From: Gonapodya prolifera JEL478
Lineage: Eukaryota; Monoblepharomycota; Monoblepharidomycetes; Monoblepharidales; Gonapodyaceae
Length of the DNA: 64,000 bases
NCBI GenBank assembly: GCA_001574975.1
Contig: KQ965732.1
Span: 62,001-126,000, forward strand
Direction: 5' to 3'
The notes beneath the pieces were generated by a model. The model saw nothing but the letters and a program-made list of their open reading frames with translations. It did not search any database and was not told the DNA's origin. Shown in pieces: positions 11,092 to 25,915 of the stretch. Both the position numbers and the translations under genes were made by a program. Position 1 is the stretch's first letter. Every line of letters starts with the position of its first letter.

Positions 11092-12728
11092 TCAGAATTT
11101 CGCCTTCACTGGTTTTGAGTCAGGTCCATCAGGAAAGCCACCGTCCACAACCCATCCCCACGATTGCCCCAACAGCCTGGCTGCATTTCTGCCTCCAACA
11201 CATGCACTCTCCATCGTGGAGAAGACCCTCTCGAACGCCCCTGGATACAGCACCGCTCCTCCAGCTGAATCCTCGTCTAAAACAATTGGCGGCACTTCCG
11301 ATGGATCCGTCGGTGGAAGATGAGGATATGCGCGCCAGGACTTTGTCGCTGCCACTTTCGCACCCGGAAGAAAGAGAGACGCAACCACTTGGTCTGGTGG
11401 AGCCGTGGAGAACAATTTGTAGAGCGATGTGCCGTCTGGGTACGTGTGGTGCTTTGTAGCGGAATGAAAAGGTGGCGGCAGAGATGGCGTCGGGGGCGCG
11501 GGGTTGATGAAGATAACGGAATCTGGAAGGGAAGAGTCAGGTGCAAGTTCGAAGTAGGCAGGATTGAGTTGCCCAATCACGGCAGTTGAGTGGAGCTCGA
11601 CAAACGTGGTGGAAGGGGGATAGAGGGTTGAGCGTCGAAGAGTGTAAGGTGAGGTTGGGGGAAGCAGCAAGCGGATGGCATTGTGGGCCTGCAGAAGGTC
11701 GGATTGAGGTTCGCGTGTACAAGTGGTCGACCCTGACTCACCAACGGTACTGCCACTACGACAGCATCAAAATCTCTTCGTTCCCCATCCTCTGTTTCAA
11801 CCCAATACCCAGATTCTTCTCTCCGCTCAACCAACGTGACTCTTCCTTTACCAGGCCCGAGGACAAGCTCTGCACCGCTCCGCTTAGCGAACTCGGAAAA
11901 GATGCGTGCATTCCCTCCTGAAACTGTGCGGGTGTCGCCGGAGAGAGCGGCAAGGGTAATGAGAGCAGCAAGAGAGTGAGAGGAAGTGAGGTCTTGAGAG
12001 TAATTGACGCGGTTCGCCCCCTATGGGAGTACGTAGTTCCAACTAATGTCAGCTCCCGAGTCATTTAAGCCTTGTTCCTCACCTCCACGATTTCTCTTTG
12101 ATAAAGTTCACCAACACCCTGGGAACCCAGAAACGCCTTTCCCGAGACGGTTATGTATTCCAACAGCTCCTGCACCGCGAGCCATTGTTCAAGCCCTCGG
12201 AATGGACCCCCTTTTGGGCCTTGCTGGTAGCTGCGGAAGAATTTAGTGGCGGCCTCCTGCGACGCCTTGCTTGCTCTGAGAGGAGACGTTCCGTAGCGCC
12301 AGGCGCCGCGAATGGTGTCCCACCAGCCTTTGCCAGTTGTTTGAAAGGCGAATTGCGCTCCGTCCCATAGTCCGAGGGTCGATCCTTCGGATTCTTCCAC
12401 GAATGGAAATGAAAATGCAAGAGCAGATTCGTACATGATGCGATTCGAGGTGAGGAAAATGGAGGCGCCGAGCTCCAGAACTCTCTCCTCCGAAACGTTG
12501 ACCGCGAGTGCCCGTCCTCCGATTCTATCGTGAACTTCAAAGATTGTTATGTCCAGCGTATCGGATGCGGATTGTCTGGCGTGCAGCTGCCTCAAGAAAT
12601 ATGCCGTCGACGTCCCCCCCGCACCTGCGCCTGTGAGGGAGTGGATTAGAGACGGGAGGGGATGACACGCAGCAAACATCGTCACAGGAAATTCGCAACT
12701 GACCGACTATTGCAACTCGTTTCGGCAT
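11092..12728 (-). CDS. Prenylcysteine oxidase family flavoprotein
   Basis: FAD-dependent thioether oxidase that in this family releases cysteine from farnesyl- or geranylgeranylcysteine during prenylated-protein turnover, usually in lysosome or vacuole. Exon 1 gives MPKRVAIV and splices to GAGAGGTSTAYFLRQLHA, the dinucleotide-binding GxGxxG motif. TIFEVHDRIGGRALAVNV follows, with the conserved Glu and the GG doublet of amine-oxidase-like FAD folds. Later exons give GLWDGAQFAFQTTGKGWWDT, SGGNARIFSEFAKRSGAELV (substrate domain), FDAVVVAVPLVSQ and a C-terminal prenylcysteine-lyase-type domain ending in an ESACVGGRNAARLL-like FAD contact. An upstream in-frame TTG at 12749 is an unlikely start. 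The start lies 34 bp from the divergent polymerase eta start, so the promoters overlap. About 500 residues, normal for the family. Confidence 0.85.
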
Positions 12729-12762
12729 TCCGTGTGCCTCTGCAGTCAATAAATAACTCTAA
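12729..12762. promoter_or_regulatory. Very short shared intergenic region between divergent genes
   Basis: Only 34 bp separate the start codons of prenylcysteine oxidase (minus) and DNA polymerase eta (plus). Core promoters must extend into the opposite gene's first exon, or transcription starts very close to the ATGs. Confidence 0.6.
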
Positions 12763-15748
12763 ATGGTTGGAAGTGCGGGCAAGCTCACTTGTGTGACCAA
12801 AGATGCGAAGACAAGCATGGAGAAGGACCGCGTGGCCCCGATCCCGCCAGCGCTGAAAGGAATCCGTGCAATAGTGCATATCGACTTGGACGGTGCGTCG
12901 TGGGACATCAGGGTTGCCTGAAGTTGCTACGATTGCTCCCGGATTCTCTACTCCTGGTGAAGACTTGCTGAACATCTGGCCCTCTCACAGCATTTTACTG
13001 CCAAGTGGAACAGAACAGGCTGGAATTGGACTCGAATTTGGCGGTTTGCGTCCAACAGTGGCAGGTGAGTGGCGATGTGCGAGTTCGTTTCCACCACTCA
13101 ATCCTTCACCGATTTGGACCCAGGGGCTCATCGCAGTGAACTGTACGTCTCACATGTCTTAGTGCCAAGACACGTCACACTTTCACACTGCTCACTGTTT
13201 CTTCCCAAGACCCCGCACGAGCACTTGGAATCAAGCGACATGCCACAGTATCGGACGCCCTGCAACTCGCGCGGGAAAAGAACGCACCCATCCGTTTTGT
13301 CCATGTCGCAACGTATGCGCCAGGGGAGACCGAGCCAAAGCACCACGAATCCGAGCGTGTCTCGTCAGCAACCCACAAGGTTTCATTGGAGCCCTACAGA
13401 AGAGCCTCAAAGAAGGTATGCCGACGAGAAGACAAGTGAGCTGTCGTATTTCGCTCAATCGCGATTGCTTACGCGTCTGGGGATGGCTCATCGACTCAAG
13501 ATCTTCCAAGTGTTCGCGAAATTTACGTCACACATCCAGAAAGCCTCCGTGGATGAAGGGTACCTGGATCTGACTGAAAATGCCAATCGCCTCATTGCAG
13601 AGGATTTGGCGGCGGGTAAGATTGATGGGGCTGAGGAAGAAGGTACGGCATGTTCATGTGTCGCGACTGATAGAAAAATGACTGACCCGACCGTCGCAAC
13701 CTCAGAGGGTCCCATCGTGGAGTGGGACGACTTCTCCATTCTCGTTTCTAATAAACCCCAACCTCTCGTCACACCTCCTAACCCTTCCTCAGACTCTGAG
13801 CCATCTCCTGTCACACCGGTCGACCCGCTGCCCGCTCAACCCTCTGCGTTAGCTTCCACCTCTGAATCCTCTGACCTGCCAACCACGAACCCACCCTATG
13901 ACGAGATTTCCTCTCCCCCGCCACACCCACGCACCCCATCCCCGTATCCTGAAGCACCCAACACCCGTACGGTTTCCCGAGGCTGGGGCGACCTTCAACT
14001 ATGCTACGCCGCAAAAATTGCCAAGCAGATTCGAACCGCAGTTTGGGACGGTGAGTACTGTTTTTTTTTTTTGAAACACGAAACAACTTGCTACAACAAA
14101 TCACTTGATTTCAAGAACTCCACTATACTTGCTCGGCCGGCATTTCCCACAACAAAATGCTTTCAAAGCTGTGTTCAGGTTTGAACAAGCCAAACAAGCA
14201 GGTGGGTTAGTGCTCCATACCAAAAGCTTTCATGATTGTTTGATATGATCTTGTGCGCATCAAGACCGTCCTTCGTGAGACACTCGTGACACAGTTCATG
14301 CGCGAGCTCCCGTTCACAAAGATTCGCATGCTTGGAGGAAAGCTTGGACACGAAGTTGAAGAGCAGGTGATGATTGCAATAGGTAGCGCGCAGTGTATTA
14401 GGAATTGCTGATCCTTGGGCTACCTTTCTTTTCAAGCTTTCAGTGGAAAAAGCCGGGGATCTCTGGTATGCTACCCTCGCAACCGTGAAAGAACTTGTGT
14501 CTGCAGCTCACTCGATCGCAGGAAGTTTCCTCTCGCTCACCTGCAGAAGTTGTTTGGGGTTCAAATGGGACTCTGGCTCCACGATATCGTTCGTGGCGTT
14601 TCGACTGAAGAGGTCAAGGAGGTTACCAAGACCAAATCCTTCATGTCAGCAAAGTCGCTTCGGCCCCCGGTGAAGGATATGTCGGAATACCGCCATTGGT
14701 TCGGTATCTTGGCCGCCGAGCTGTATGTAAGGCTTCAAGATGACTGGGAAGATAATGGGCGGTGGCCAAAGACGATGGTGGTGAGTTTCACAAAAAAAAA
14801 GCTCACTGGACGACATCGAATTCTCTTCTCATTTGCTCCAAGATTTCTTTACGGACACCACACCTCGATAAATCACGTTCTCATCCTTTCCCCCCCCGCT
14901 CCAACACCTTTACCGCCGACACCCTCGTTCACCGAGCCATGGACCTACTTAAACAAGAGGACCACAACAAAATTTTTCCTTGCTTTCGGCTTAGCATGCA
15001 GGTCACTGGCCTTCAGGGGGAGAAGGGAACGGGTGACATCACCAAGTGGATGAAGTCAGCCGAACAGGGAGATTCTGCGAGAGGCGTCCTTCCTGCACCG
15101 ACAACTGTTGTACGGCCATCCCTGCCACCAGCAAAACCAAAGGGGCTCATGGCGTTCTTCAGCTCTGCCACTGATGCGCGGCCAGCCATGTCACCTTCCG
15201 GTGATGTGGACAGGAATGACGATGGGACCGCCCCATCGGACACTGAAGCAGGGAGTGCGGTCGCAGAGGAGATTCTCGAGAGTATGAGGGAGGATGAAAC
15301 CGATGACGATGATGATGGTGGAAGTGGCGCTGGGACCGGCGAAGGTGGCTCGGATGCTGTGGATGTGGACGCTCTAATTCCGGAGCCTCGCAGTGTGTCT
15401 ACCTACGTCTGCGATAACTGCGGCGAAACAGTACCAGAAACAAGTCGGGGAGAGCACACGGTGCGTGATTTATCCTTGTTCAAACTCAGCTCCAGTCCTA
15501 CATTTGTTCATGCTCCCATTTGTTAAAAGGATTGGCATTTTGCTGTACGACTATCACACGAAGAGCGAAAGTCTTCAGTCTTGCGAGGGGGTCTCTCTCA
15601 ATCATCTCCTGGAGCTATGGGTACCCGTGGCAAGCGGAAATCTTTGGGCAACCGTGGAACTCAAGGCGGGACAATACCCAAGAGAGCGAAGGGAGAAGAG
15701 AGGCCAACCGGGACACTGAAACAATTTTTTGGGACCGGAGCAAAGTGA
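12763..15748 (+). CDS. RAD30: DNA polymerase eta (Y-family translesion polymerase)
   Basis: Inserts bases opposite UV photoproducts in the nucleus. From the ATG at 12763 the reading gives GIRAIVHIDLD, then FYCQVEQNRLELDSNLAV, QWQ, GLIAVN and ARALGIKRHATVSDALQLA: the first catalytic carboxylate and the Y-family finger. ASVDEGYLDLTEN carries the second catalytic D-E pair. The little-finger region includes NKMLSKLCSGLNKPNK, RMLGGKLGHEVEEQ and TKTKSFMSAKSLRPP. The C-terminus has a UBZ zinc finger (CDNCGETV, then EHTDWH) completed across the last intron, and a PIP-box-like end (GTLKQFFGTGAK) just before the TGA at 15746. A Pro/Ser-rich insert of about 100 residues interrupts the palm after the D-E motif. 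All key residues visible; at least six introns. Confidence 0.9.
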
Positions 15749-15833
15749 ACCGCATGAGACTTTTTAGGGTACGATATCAAATTTTGTAATTTTCATACAG
15801 CAAGACAAGGTTATGCCATCATCCCAAAACTAT

Positions 15834-18335
<2,502 letters not shown>

Positions 18336-19206
18336 ATCTGGGGAAATGCAGTCAGCGGGGCCTTTTATAGATCTAAAGAGATTACGGACCGAATAGCGAT
18401 ATGTCACCCGATGGTCCCTTGCATCCTGAGGGGTGAGTGAGGGGGGATTGTTTGATAATCCATAAGATTAGATGACCCGGCTTTTGTCACTGCTATTTCA
18501 AAACCACCGCCCTTCGTTTCATTAGCTCTTTTCGCTTGGCCGAATATCATCTGTAATAACGTAGACATTTGGCCTCTATTTCATCCGGAAAAGGAAATCT
18601 ACTGACACGCCGCAACATGCCGTTACCGACAAAGACAAACACAAGTTCAGAGTACGTGGATGCCCATTCACGCGAAGATTGCTGGCAGCTTTGCTCCAAG
18701 AACCTGCAGTCGGAGAGCTTTTTTCGAAATCAAAAACAAAAGGAAACGGTGGACCTGACAACGTGCGGGGGAATATCCTGACAGGGGTAGGGAGGCGCAT
18801 ACCTCCCTGCAGTTTTTGTTGACGTCTCCACCTTAGATTTGTGTTCACAAGGCAAATGGTATTGCTCGTTTCCGGTCAGGGCCCGGATGCATTACTACCG
18901 TAAACGGTGAATGAATTGAATTCCAGTTTGTTCATTGTTATTAGCGGCAGCGGACCGCACACCTTGGCAGGAAAAGAAGCACGTCCTCTGAGACCCATTT
19001 AGAGATCTCCTCTCACCGCAGGTTCCCCGCAGGTTCCCCGCAGCATCCTTTACCTTATTCATCTTCTCGTTTCAAAACAGAAAGCTGATGGGTCCCAAAC
19101 CATGTCTATGAATGACGCAGAGCGACAACAATCTTGCCGTTTCAAAACTGAGGCTGATGGATCATATTCTATATATCTATGATGCAGAGCGCCATTATGT
19201 ACGATT
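18336..19206. other. Intergenic, katG upstream region
   Basis: About 870 bp. Includes a tandem GGTTCCCCGCA duplication at about 19,020-19,042 and a two-copy 70-bp direct repeat (listed separately). Short frames at 18,570-18,850 on both strands carry no recognisable domain. The katG promoter should lie in the right-hand start of this stretch. Confidence 0.5.
19070..19204. repeat. Two-copy direct repeat, 70-bp period
   Basis: Copy 1 at 19070-19139 and copy 2 at 19140-19204 both begin TTTCAAAAC and share GCTGATGG, a TCTATGA-like core and GCAGAGCG in the same order. It lies just past the stop of the RMND1-like gene, so it is probably in that gene's 3' UTR. Copies are about 65-70% identical by eye. 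Confidence 0.7.
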
Positions 19207-21323
19207 TTAAATGATGACTGGTTTTTCCTCACTCCCCGCCCAGCGCCACCCGACAACAGGTTCCTGAACGCCAAGACGAGAACGAGATTGATGAGATGCG
19301 GCGCCTCACAATCTCCGGAAGGACAGTCACCACGTACCTTTGATCCCTTCCTGAAACGGTCAAGATCAACATAGCCGAGCCGCTCCGCATAGTGCACTGC
19401 TTCACTGACCACTTCGACGGTGATGAGCACGATGATAATCCACTCGAGGTTGTTGGAATGTCGCTCAGACAAATGATCTCGAAGCGTCGCGGCGAGCTCG
19501 TTCGCGTAGTCCAGTTTCTTGTTGAACACGGCAATGCGTGGCCGCACGTCCAGATTGCGCGACGCCGACTCGAAAAATTGTTCCATCCGTTCATTCGACC
19601 AGCAAAAGTCTGGCGCGTCCAGAAGCTCCGAGTGGAGGTTCACACTCCCTCTGAACACGAGCAGTTCGCCCAGCTTTGACAGCACTTCCTTCTGTCCCAT
19701 GGGGAGACGACGCCCGGCGGCGAGGAACGTCGGGACGGCTCTATTTTCTTCCAAGTGACGGTCAAGCAAGTCCTCGAGCGCGGCGAGTTTAACAGAGCGC
19801 GAGAGACCCGACGAAAATGCGAGCGCCGATTGTGCGGGAGGAAGGTCTGAGCCAATGAGGATGACGTCTCCGACGAGGCCGCCGGGTCTGGTAGAGTTTT
19901 GAAAGTAGTTGAGTATGGGTGTGTGAATGTAATAAAGAAGAGAAAGAACAAAACGCACTCGTTCATATCCACCACATAATCAAACCACTCTGTCTCCACT
20001 GCGCTGTACGCATCAATTTCAGCCCCCCTCAGAATCCCCATCAGCCTTTGGTTCTCCCGCTCCGAGGCGCCCCATGTCACAAACGTTCCATTTGCAAAAA
20101 TGAACGCCTCTGGCAAAGGCGGAGATTCCACGTCAGAGAATAAATGGCTATCAGCTTCGTCCGGAAAATGTTGGCGGGAGACGACAGTCGGCGGCGTTGG
20201 TGGGGGCACAGGTGACGCGAGAGAGTACCGCGCGGGGGAGTCCGAATGCCGCACGAGCGGGGTATCGTCATCGTCGTTCTCAAGACGACCAGAGTGCCGG
20301 CGACTCAAGGTGTCCTCGTGTCCTCCACTACCTGCCGTTTCTGTCGCTCTCTTCCCTGGTTTGGACTCTCCAGTTGCAACTGGAGGGAATACTACGTGGA
20401 GAACATCTTCGGTAAGGTGATCCAACACGCTGTAGCCTGATGCTTCGAGAAGGGGAAGAAGGTCGTCGAGGTCATAACGTTCCGCGGTTGCGAATGCCAT
20501 CGCTCGGCGCGCCTGTCCGAACCGGTGGCAAGGTTAAAGTGGAACAGATGGAGAGTGAAAGCAAGCAAAAGTCTCCACGGTGGCGTTCCACGGTCGAGAT
20601 GGATTGAACCTCGATGGCATCGCTTGGAGACCGCCTCCGTATCCCGAGCTCCCGCTTGGATCCCGCTTATCCATTGTTACAATCCACTTTTTTCGAACGC
20701 GAGCAAATTATAGAAAACTTACCTCTGGGGCGGGCGCCCCAATCAGGGCCGCCGGCGTCATGACAACGTTCTCCGATCCCACACCACGAACACCTTTCTG
20801 TTTCCCACGAGGTGCTTGGAGTTGTCGCTTCATGTCAATTTAAAGAGGCGGTCAGTTTCAACAGAAGAACGAGGGAACAGTATTGCGTAGGAGAGCTCAC
20901 TTCCGCGGAGAGATCCTCCGAGAATGCGCCCCGTTGTACGGCTCCATTAGCGACTGAGCGCGCGCGAGAGACGCCCGCCAGAATCCGGTTCTTGAAGGCC
21001 TGTGGGACAGGGGGCTGCTGGGTCGGTGGTTGTCGGGGTGGAAGATTGGGGAGTGGAGTATTCGAGCGAATGTTCGACTCGACTGCTGCCGGTCGTTGCG
21101 CGCCCTTTTTCGGCGGCATCGCGAGAGTCTCGGTTGAAAACGCAGCATCGTGAATGTCCATTTGAAGTGTTTGTCGACGCTGCGACGCTGCGCGGACAGG
21201 CGATTCGTTGAAATAGCGCAGTGATTTGGATCGCCGTGCAGCTTGGCCAGTAGAGCGAATCCCGTAGATGCCGTGGAGTGCTGAGGATGCAGAGAGCATT
21301 GCGCGTGCGGTGGGAGGCGCCAT
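19207..21323 (-). CDS. Mitochondrial RMND1/Rmd1-type protein (DUF155)
   Basis: Family of mitochondrial inner-membrane proteins needed for mitochondrial translation (human RMND1; yeast YDR282C/Mrx10). Starts MAPPTARAMLSASSALHGIY, a basic amphipathic mitochondrial presequence. A disordered Pro/Arg-rich part follows, then LKRQLQAPRGKQKGVRG. The DUF155 domain proper begins RAMAFATAERYDLDDLLPLL, with NGTFVTWGASERENQRLM, PPAQSALAFSSGLSRSVKLA, LLVFRGSVNLHSELLDAPDF and WSNERMEQFFESASRNLDVR. The C-terminal membrane anchor is LEWIIIVLITVEVVSEAVHY. The last exon is very short: after the GTACGT donor the frame resumes as EPVVGWRWAGSEEKPVII and stops at 19207. A Ser/Asp-rich insertion (about 70 residues) interrupts the start of the domain. 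Introns lie at about 20,530-20,730, 20,840-20,900 and within 19,870-19,960. Confidence 0.88.
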
Positions 21324-21519
21324 TGGCAGGAGATGCGGGAATCGCTTCTTTTATTGAGTCGTGACGTGTATGCCGTGTTCTCTTTCTAACAGCCGTTTAG
21401 CCGTTGTAACCCCGACCGCAGAAGCAGAGCTTGGTTAATTGGCAAGGTATATGCTGTGTAGATTTTGACAAAATGCTATGTATGCAGCCTATTTACAAAT
21501 ACTTGATATGTTCAATACT

Positions 21520-24207
21520 TCAACTGATGTTCACGGGCACACGATTCCAAAAGACCAGAAACAACACAAATGCCAGGAGGACGACGCATTGCCGCCGTAC
21601 ATCCGAGCGACCACCAGTCATCCATCCCACGGCCGTTGTCGTAGCCTTGGCTACAACGTCGCTTGCCCAAATAAATATGATCGTCGTGACAAATGTATTG
21701 ACGGCCGGATTGGGAACCAAGACGAGAATACCCTTAGTGTCCATTGCCATCCACACGTGGAACTGTAGTATGAATGTCTCCAGACTGCAACGGCCGATAA
21801 ACCGGAAGAAAGTCGAATGTGTCTGGCGAAGGTTTGCGGAGCTGTTCCGAAGCCATATAAAGGCAAGAATCGGGGGGAGGGAAACAACAGGGTGGTAGCG
21901 GTTGTACTCAAACTTGTTCGGTACACTGTAAGAGAACAGGGCGTAGCCGAACATAGCGAGAGAAAAGCCAACCAGCGCAATGATGCGTTTAGCAGAAGGA
22001 GAGATCTGAACGCAGTATTGGGAAAGCTGTGCAAGGGAGGCTCCTTTGAGGTATGCTATGAGAATGTTTTCATCATGAGAATACACTCTCAAGTAGACTT
22101 GGAGGGGACTTACCCCATGAACACAGCATTCCCGCCCAAGTGGCCAAAAAATCCAATATCAATCGAAACTTGAAATCTTTAATGTCGAACCTCTTGCATC
22201 CAGTCACGGCTGCAAAGAGATAAACTGCACTGTCAATAATCTCTTGTTTATGAACAGCCCACCAAAACAGCGCCGCGAAAAGCACCATTTTCAGGGCGAG
22301 CAAGTGCGGTCGACCATTCCAATGTGAGAAAACGCCCATCGTCAGCCAAACGACAATAAACCATAGGCTAACAAGAGGCGAAAAGTAATACGCCAAGTAG
22401 GAGCTTTCCATTGCGGGAACCACCAAGAGTGGAAGCAGGTTCAGTCGTAGAAGCACAGAGAGGAAACGGTGCAGAGAGTAATCTGCCGTTTTGTAAAAGT
22501 AGGAGAAGTGGCCGTATCCAGTCATGAACAGATAACTTCCGACTAAGACTCGAACAGCTGTGATGTGGTGTCCAAATATTTGCTTCCGAGTAAACATTTT
22601 GCAAATCTTGATGGATCACACACCTTGATAGACCCCTGGCACGCTTGAAGCCCCCGTGTAGTGATACAGCAAAATGACAAGCTGCATCCAACCTTTCCAC
22701 TCCTCCGTTTGATCTCGATTTAAGAAGGAGTCGTCTTTGCCCTTGGTCGCGGTTGCCCAGCCAGCAATTGCAAACGCTACGAGGCATGCGCAGAACGACG
22801 TCAAAGAGAACTCTTTACGCTCCTTCACGAAAAGCGTCGAGCGGTCCGACAGATAACAGGCGACCACTGCAAGGCCGAGGATGACAAACGAGGCAGCGGG
22901 AGAGTTTCGGGAGATGCGGAATGATTGTGAAGTGTGTTCAGGCGACAGATGACTGGCTAACTCCGACGTATCAGAACAAGTCATCGCGGAGCGCAAGATC
23001 TCCAACTCACTGACCCGAACCAGCAGCCAGACCGTTGGTCCCACCAAAGTCAAAATAGCCATCCATGTAGCTTGCTTCCATCCGATGAGTGGACATTTGG
23101 CGCAACATGTCGTTCGAAACGGAGGAGTCTGCTTCAGTTTAGGGTTGCAAACGCGGTTGAGGATGACGTCCAGCTCAGCATCTTGCACGTGCGCGTCGTA
23201 GTGTAAACCGTCTGAGGTGAGCTCGGCTGCTTCAGAGTACATCTTAAGGACGGAGAATGGGAGCAACACGTTGTTGAGCTGCATGGAAGAGGTAACAGCA
23301 TTCTCGGGTGCGTTCTGCCGTAACCCATTCGGTGCGAAATTCTCGATTATAGCGTCGTTGAAATCCTCAACTCCAGCAGGTGTGATGGCGTGACGGGATG
23401 GGGAAAGAAGATGAGGAAGAACAGGGTGGAGAAACGACATGACCATGTATTCCGTCGCCAGGTTCTGCACTCCATTTTGCGATACGTAGTCAGCGAGTTT
23501 CTTCACTTCCCCTGACCATCTTTGAAGTGCCTGGTCCCCTGAATTTTTCAAGTCCCAGTAGCCAGCTTTGAGGAAGAGCATTGCCCCCTTTTCTGTTTCC
23601 TTGCGACTGTAGTCCCACAAAGAGCTATTCAAATAAGGGTCCCACAGCGTTTCGAGCGTGATTCCACCGTCTGGCGTTTTTAAGGATACATCGCTGTGCC
23701 TGGGTATTGCAGGGAGTTCAATTCCAATCCGAGCTACGAAGCGTTCAAATACGGCTCTTGCCGTTGAGTCTCCAGCAAAGACAACTTTTTGACCCTGGAA
23801 ACAGTCCAGAATGTCCGCTGAGCGATAGTGCGTCGGAAAGCACCCAGACGTCTGCCAGAACGCATGGCTGTGGGTCAAGTTTCCAAGCCAGCGACCATCT
23901 CGCATCATAGAATCACAGCGTGACACATTAGCGCCGTCTTGAGTTACAGCATTGGTTTATGTGGAAGATCAGTGTTGGAAGTTCAATCAAGCTCACTTTC
24001 GTCGTACAAGGATCCATCAAGCAACCAGCCGAGTCCTCCAATAAAGATGGCGCACACCACTGTCCATCTCCACCAATCGAACGCTTTCGATGGAACGAGG
24101 TGATGGCGAACAGCCTCTTGCGATTTCGTTTCGCCTCTGTCTGTCGGAACGTCGACCAGAGTGTAGGCGGAGTCGTTCAACAAGTCATCGTGCTGCGAAC
24201 GGGACAT
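21520..24207 (-). CDS. CAS1: CAS1-type polysaccharide O-acetyltransferase (SGNH plus multi-TM acyltransferase)
   Basis: Golgi membrane enzyme of the Cas1p/CASD1 family, which acetylates glycans (capsule glucuronoxylomannan in Cryptococcus, sialic acid in animals). The N-terminal cytosolic tail starts at MSRSQHDDLLND. One membrane anchor follows (WWRWTVVCAIFIGGLGWLL), then a luminal SGNH-like domain with CDSMMRDGRWLGN, VVFAGDSTARAVFERF (nucleophile Ser) and LTSDGLHYDAHV (Asp/His of the triad). The rest is a polytopic acyltransferase domain of about ten hydrophobic segments, including WMQLVILLYHYTGASSVPGV, SYLFMTGYGHFSYFYKTADY, SLHRFLSVLLRLNLLPLLVV and ETFILQFHVWMAMDTKG. Introns at about 23,930-23,990, 22,570-22,620 and 22,040-22,110. 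The start at 24207 is chosen because the upstream frame is short and basic. Full length for the family, about 800 residues. Confidence 0.92.
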
Positions 24208-24380
24208 CTCATTGAGACGTGACACCGCCAAATTGGGTCGCGAGGTTTTGATGATCTTGAATCCCAGTTGTGCGCCGATCACCCAACGTTTTTTTCAAAA
24301 TTTAGACCTCACCCTAACTAAGCTTCAAGTGCCTCAATTATTGTTGCCAGAGATACTCAAATTTTATGGGAATAGACGTT

Positions 24381-25915
24381 TCATGTCCTTCGCACCTTCA
24401 CCTTCGCGTCCATTCCTCCCAACCCGGCTCGAACGGCGCACCCAGGCCATGTTGTCACAATTTGTTGCACCGCTTCCCGACTCACACCTTCGCAGCCGTC
24501 CAGATCCAGCGAAGCGAAAGGGATTCCTCGTTTTGATAGTAGTGATCTCACCCCGGAGCTTGTGACTTTTGTGCAGCCTGCGATTCTCAGGCGTGTCAGC
24601 GAAGGACACTTGAGGGCAACCAGGGAAAGAGTTGCGTCCGATACGCCGCTGCAGTTGGAAATGTCCAGAGTCTCAAGCTCTGGGCCTCCGACAGCGCCGA
24701 GGACAAGGTCCATGGACGAGCCGACGCCAGGGCACCAGCTAATATTGACGTGTTTCAGTGCCCGACATGCTTGTCCAACGTGCTGAAGTCCTCCAAATGT
24801 GACTCCTGCGCACCGACCAATGTCCAGCACCTGTAAATCAGGTGCAGAGGCGGCGATATATTGGAGTGCCGTGTCATCCAAATCAGGCACGCCCGCGCAC
24901 CAGAATTCAGCAAGAGCCGGTGTGGAGGAAAGCATAACTACCAAAGCGTCCGAGAGTCGAACTGAAGCATGGCCCCCGAGGGGACATCCCGAAACATCCA
25001 GGATGGTCAAGTTGGGGGCACCAGCCAGCTCTAGCAATGAGCGTGGAGTGGCTCTTGTACGAGAAATCCTCAGTACTTTGAGGTGCACCCCAGATGCTGC
25101 CACAATACACTTCACTGAGACATCTGTGAGGGATTCAATGCCAGAAAGGGTGAAGGCTCGAATCGCTGGGGTCCCGGATTCCCTCTTCGCAGTCCATTTT
25201 GACAGTTCTGAGAACGCGGAGTCTGTCAGACTATTGCATTCGCTGAGGTCGAGTTCCTCAAGCTGGTGACACATGGCGAAAATCATGTTTACGCTCTTAT
25301 TGTCGACACGGGGCATTTCGCGCAGGACCAAGGCGCGGAGCGATCTCATAATTTTCGGAATCGTAAGAAACGTCGACGACGACAGTCTGTGTGAGGACGC
25401 GATCCTAAGAGCCGTTACGCCGTCACACAGTTGTGCGAAAAAAGGCTCCATCCCTGGATCATCAAGTCCATGTGCACGTCCGAGGTCCAGCATACGGATG
25501 CGAGACCGTCCCCACTTGGCAACTGCTTTGAGGGCAGCGGCTCGTGGGGGCCGGAGTCCACAGGTGAAATCGACTTTGGAAAAATTGGTCCGGTCGGATG
25601 TGATAACGTTCCTGAGATGGCGAGATGACCCCGCGAGGAGGAACAGAGAGGAAAATGGGAGGTACGAAAGCACAATCCGTAGGATTTCGGGTGGAAGGAG
25701 GTGAAGGATAGGATCTCCTGGCTTGTGTCGGAGTAATTCGCATGCAGTGACAAACGGTTGCTGCGGTTGCTGGAACGACGTTTTCAGATGCCATTAGCAC
25801 AATTTCGTCTCTTCAATACTCGTACCCGAGATTCCACCGTCCTCTTAGCATTTGGCTTTGGTGGTTCGGCAGTCACTATCCGTTTGTGCCCACTTTTCTC
25901 TAGAGCCGACACCAT
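24381..25915 (-). CDS. F-box / leucine-rich-repeat protein
   Basis: Probable substrate-recognition subunit of an SCF ubiquitin ligase. Exon 1 (MVSALEKSGHKRIVTAEPPK) ends at a GTACGA donor; the intron has a TGCTAAT branch site and CCAG acceptor. Exon 2 then carries the F-box (LHLLPPEILRIVLSYLPFSS, then LFLLAGSSRHLR). The rest is a run of AMN1/FBXL-type leucine-rich repeats, for example LRALVLREMPRVDNKSVNMI, LEELDLSECNSLTDSAFSEL, LQVLDIGRCAGVTFGGLQHV, LETLDISNCSGVSDATLSLV and LTRLRIAGCTKVTSSGVRSL. About nine repeats are visible, making a single curved solenoid. About 480 residues. The stop is at 24381, close to the CAS1 start (24207). The target cannot be inferred. Confidence 0.88.
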
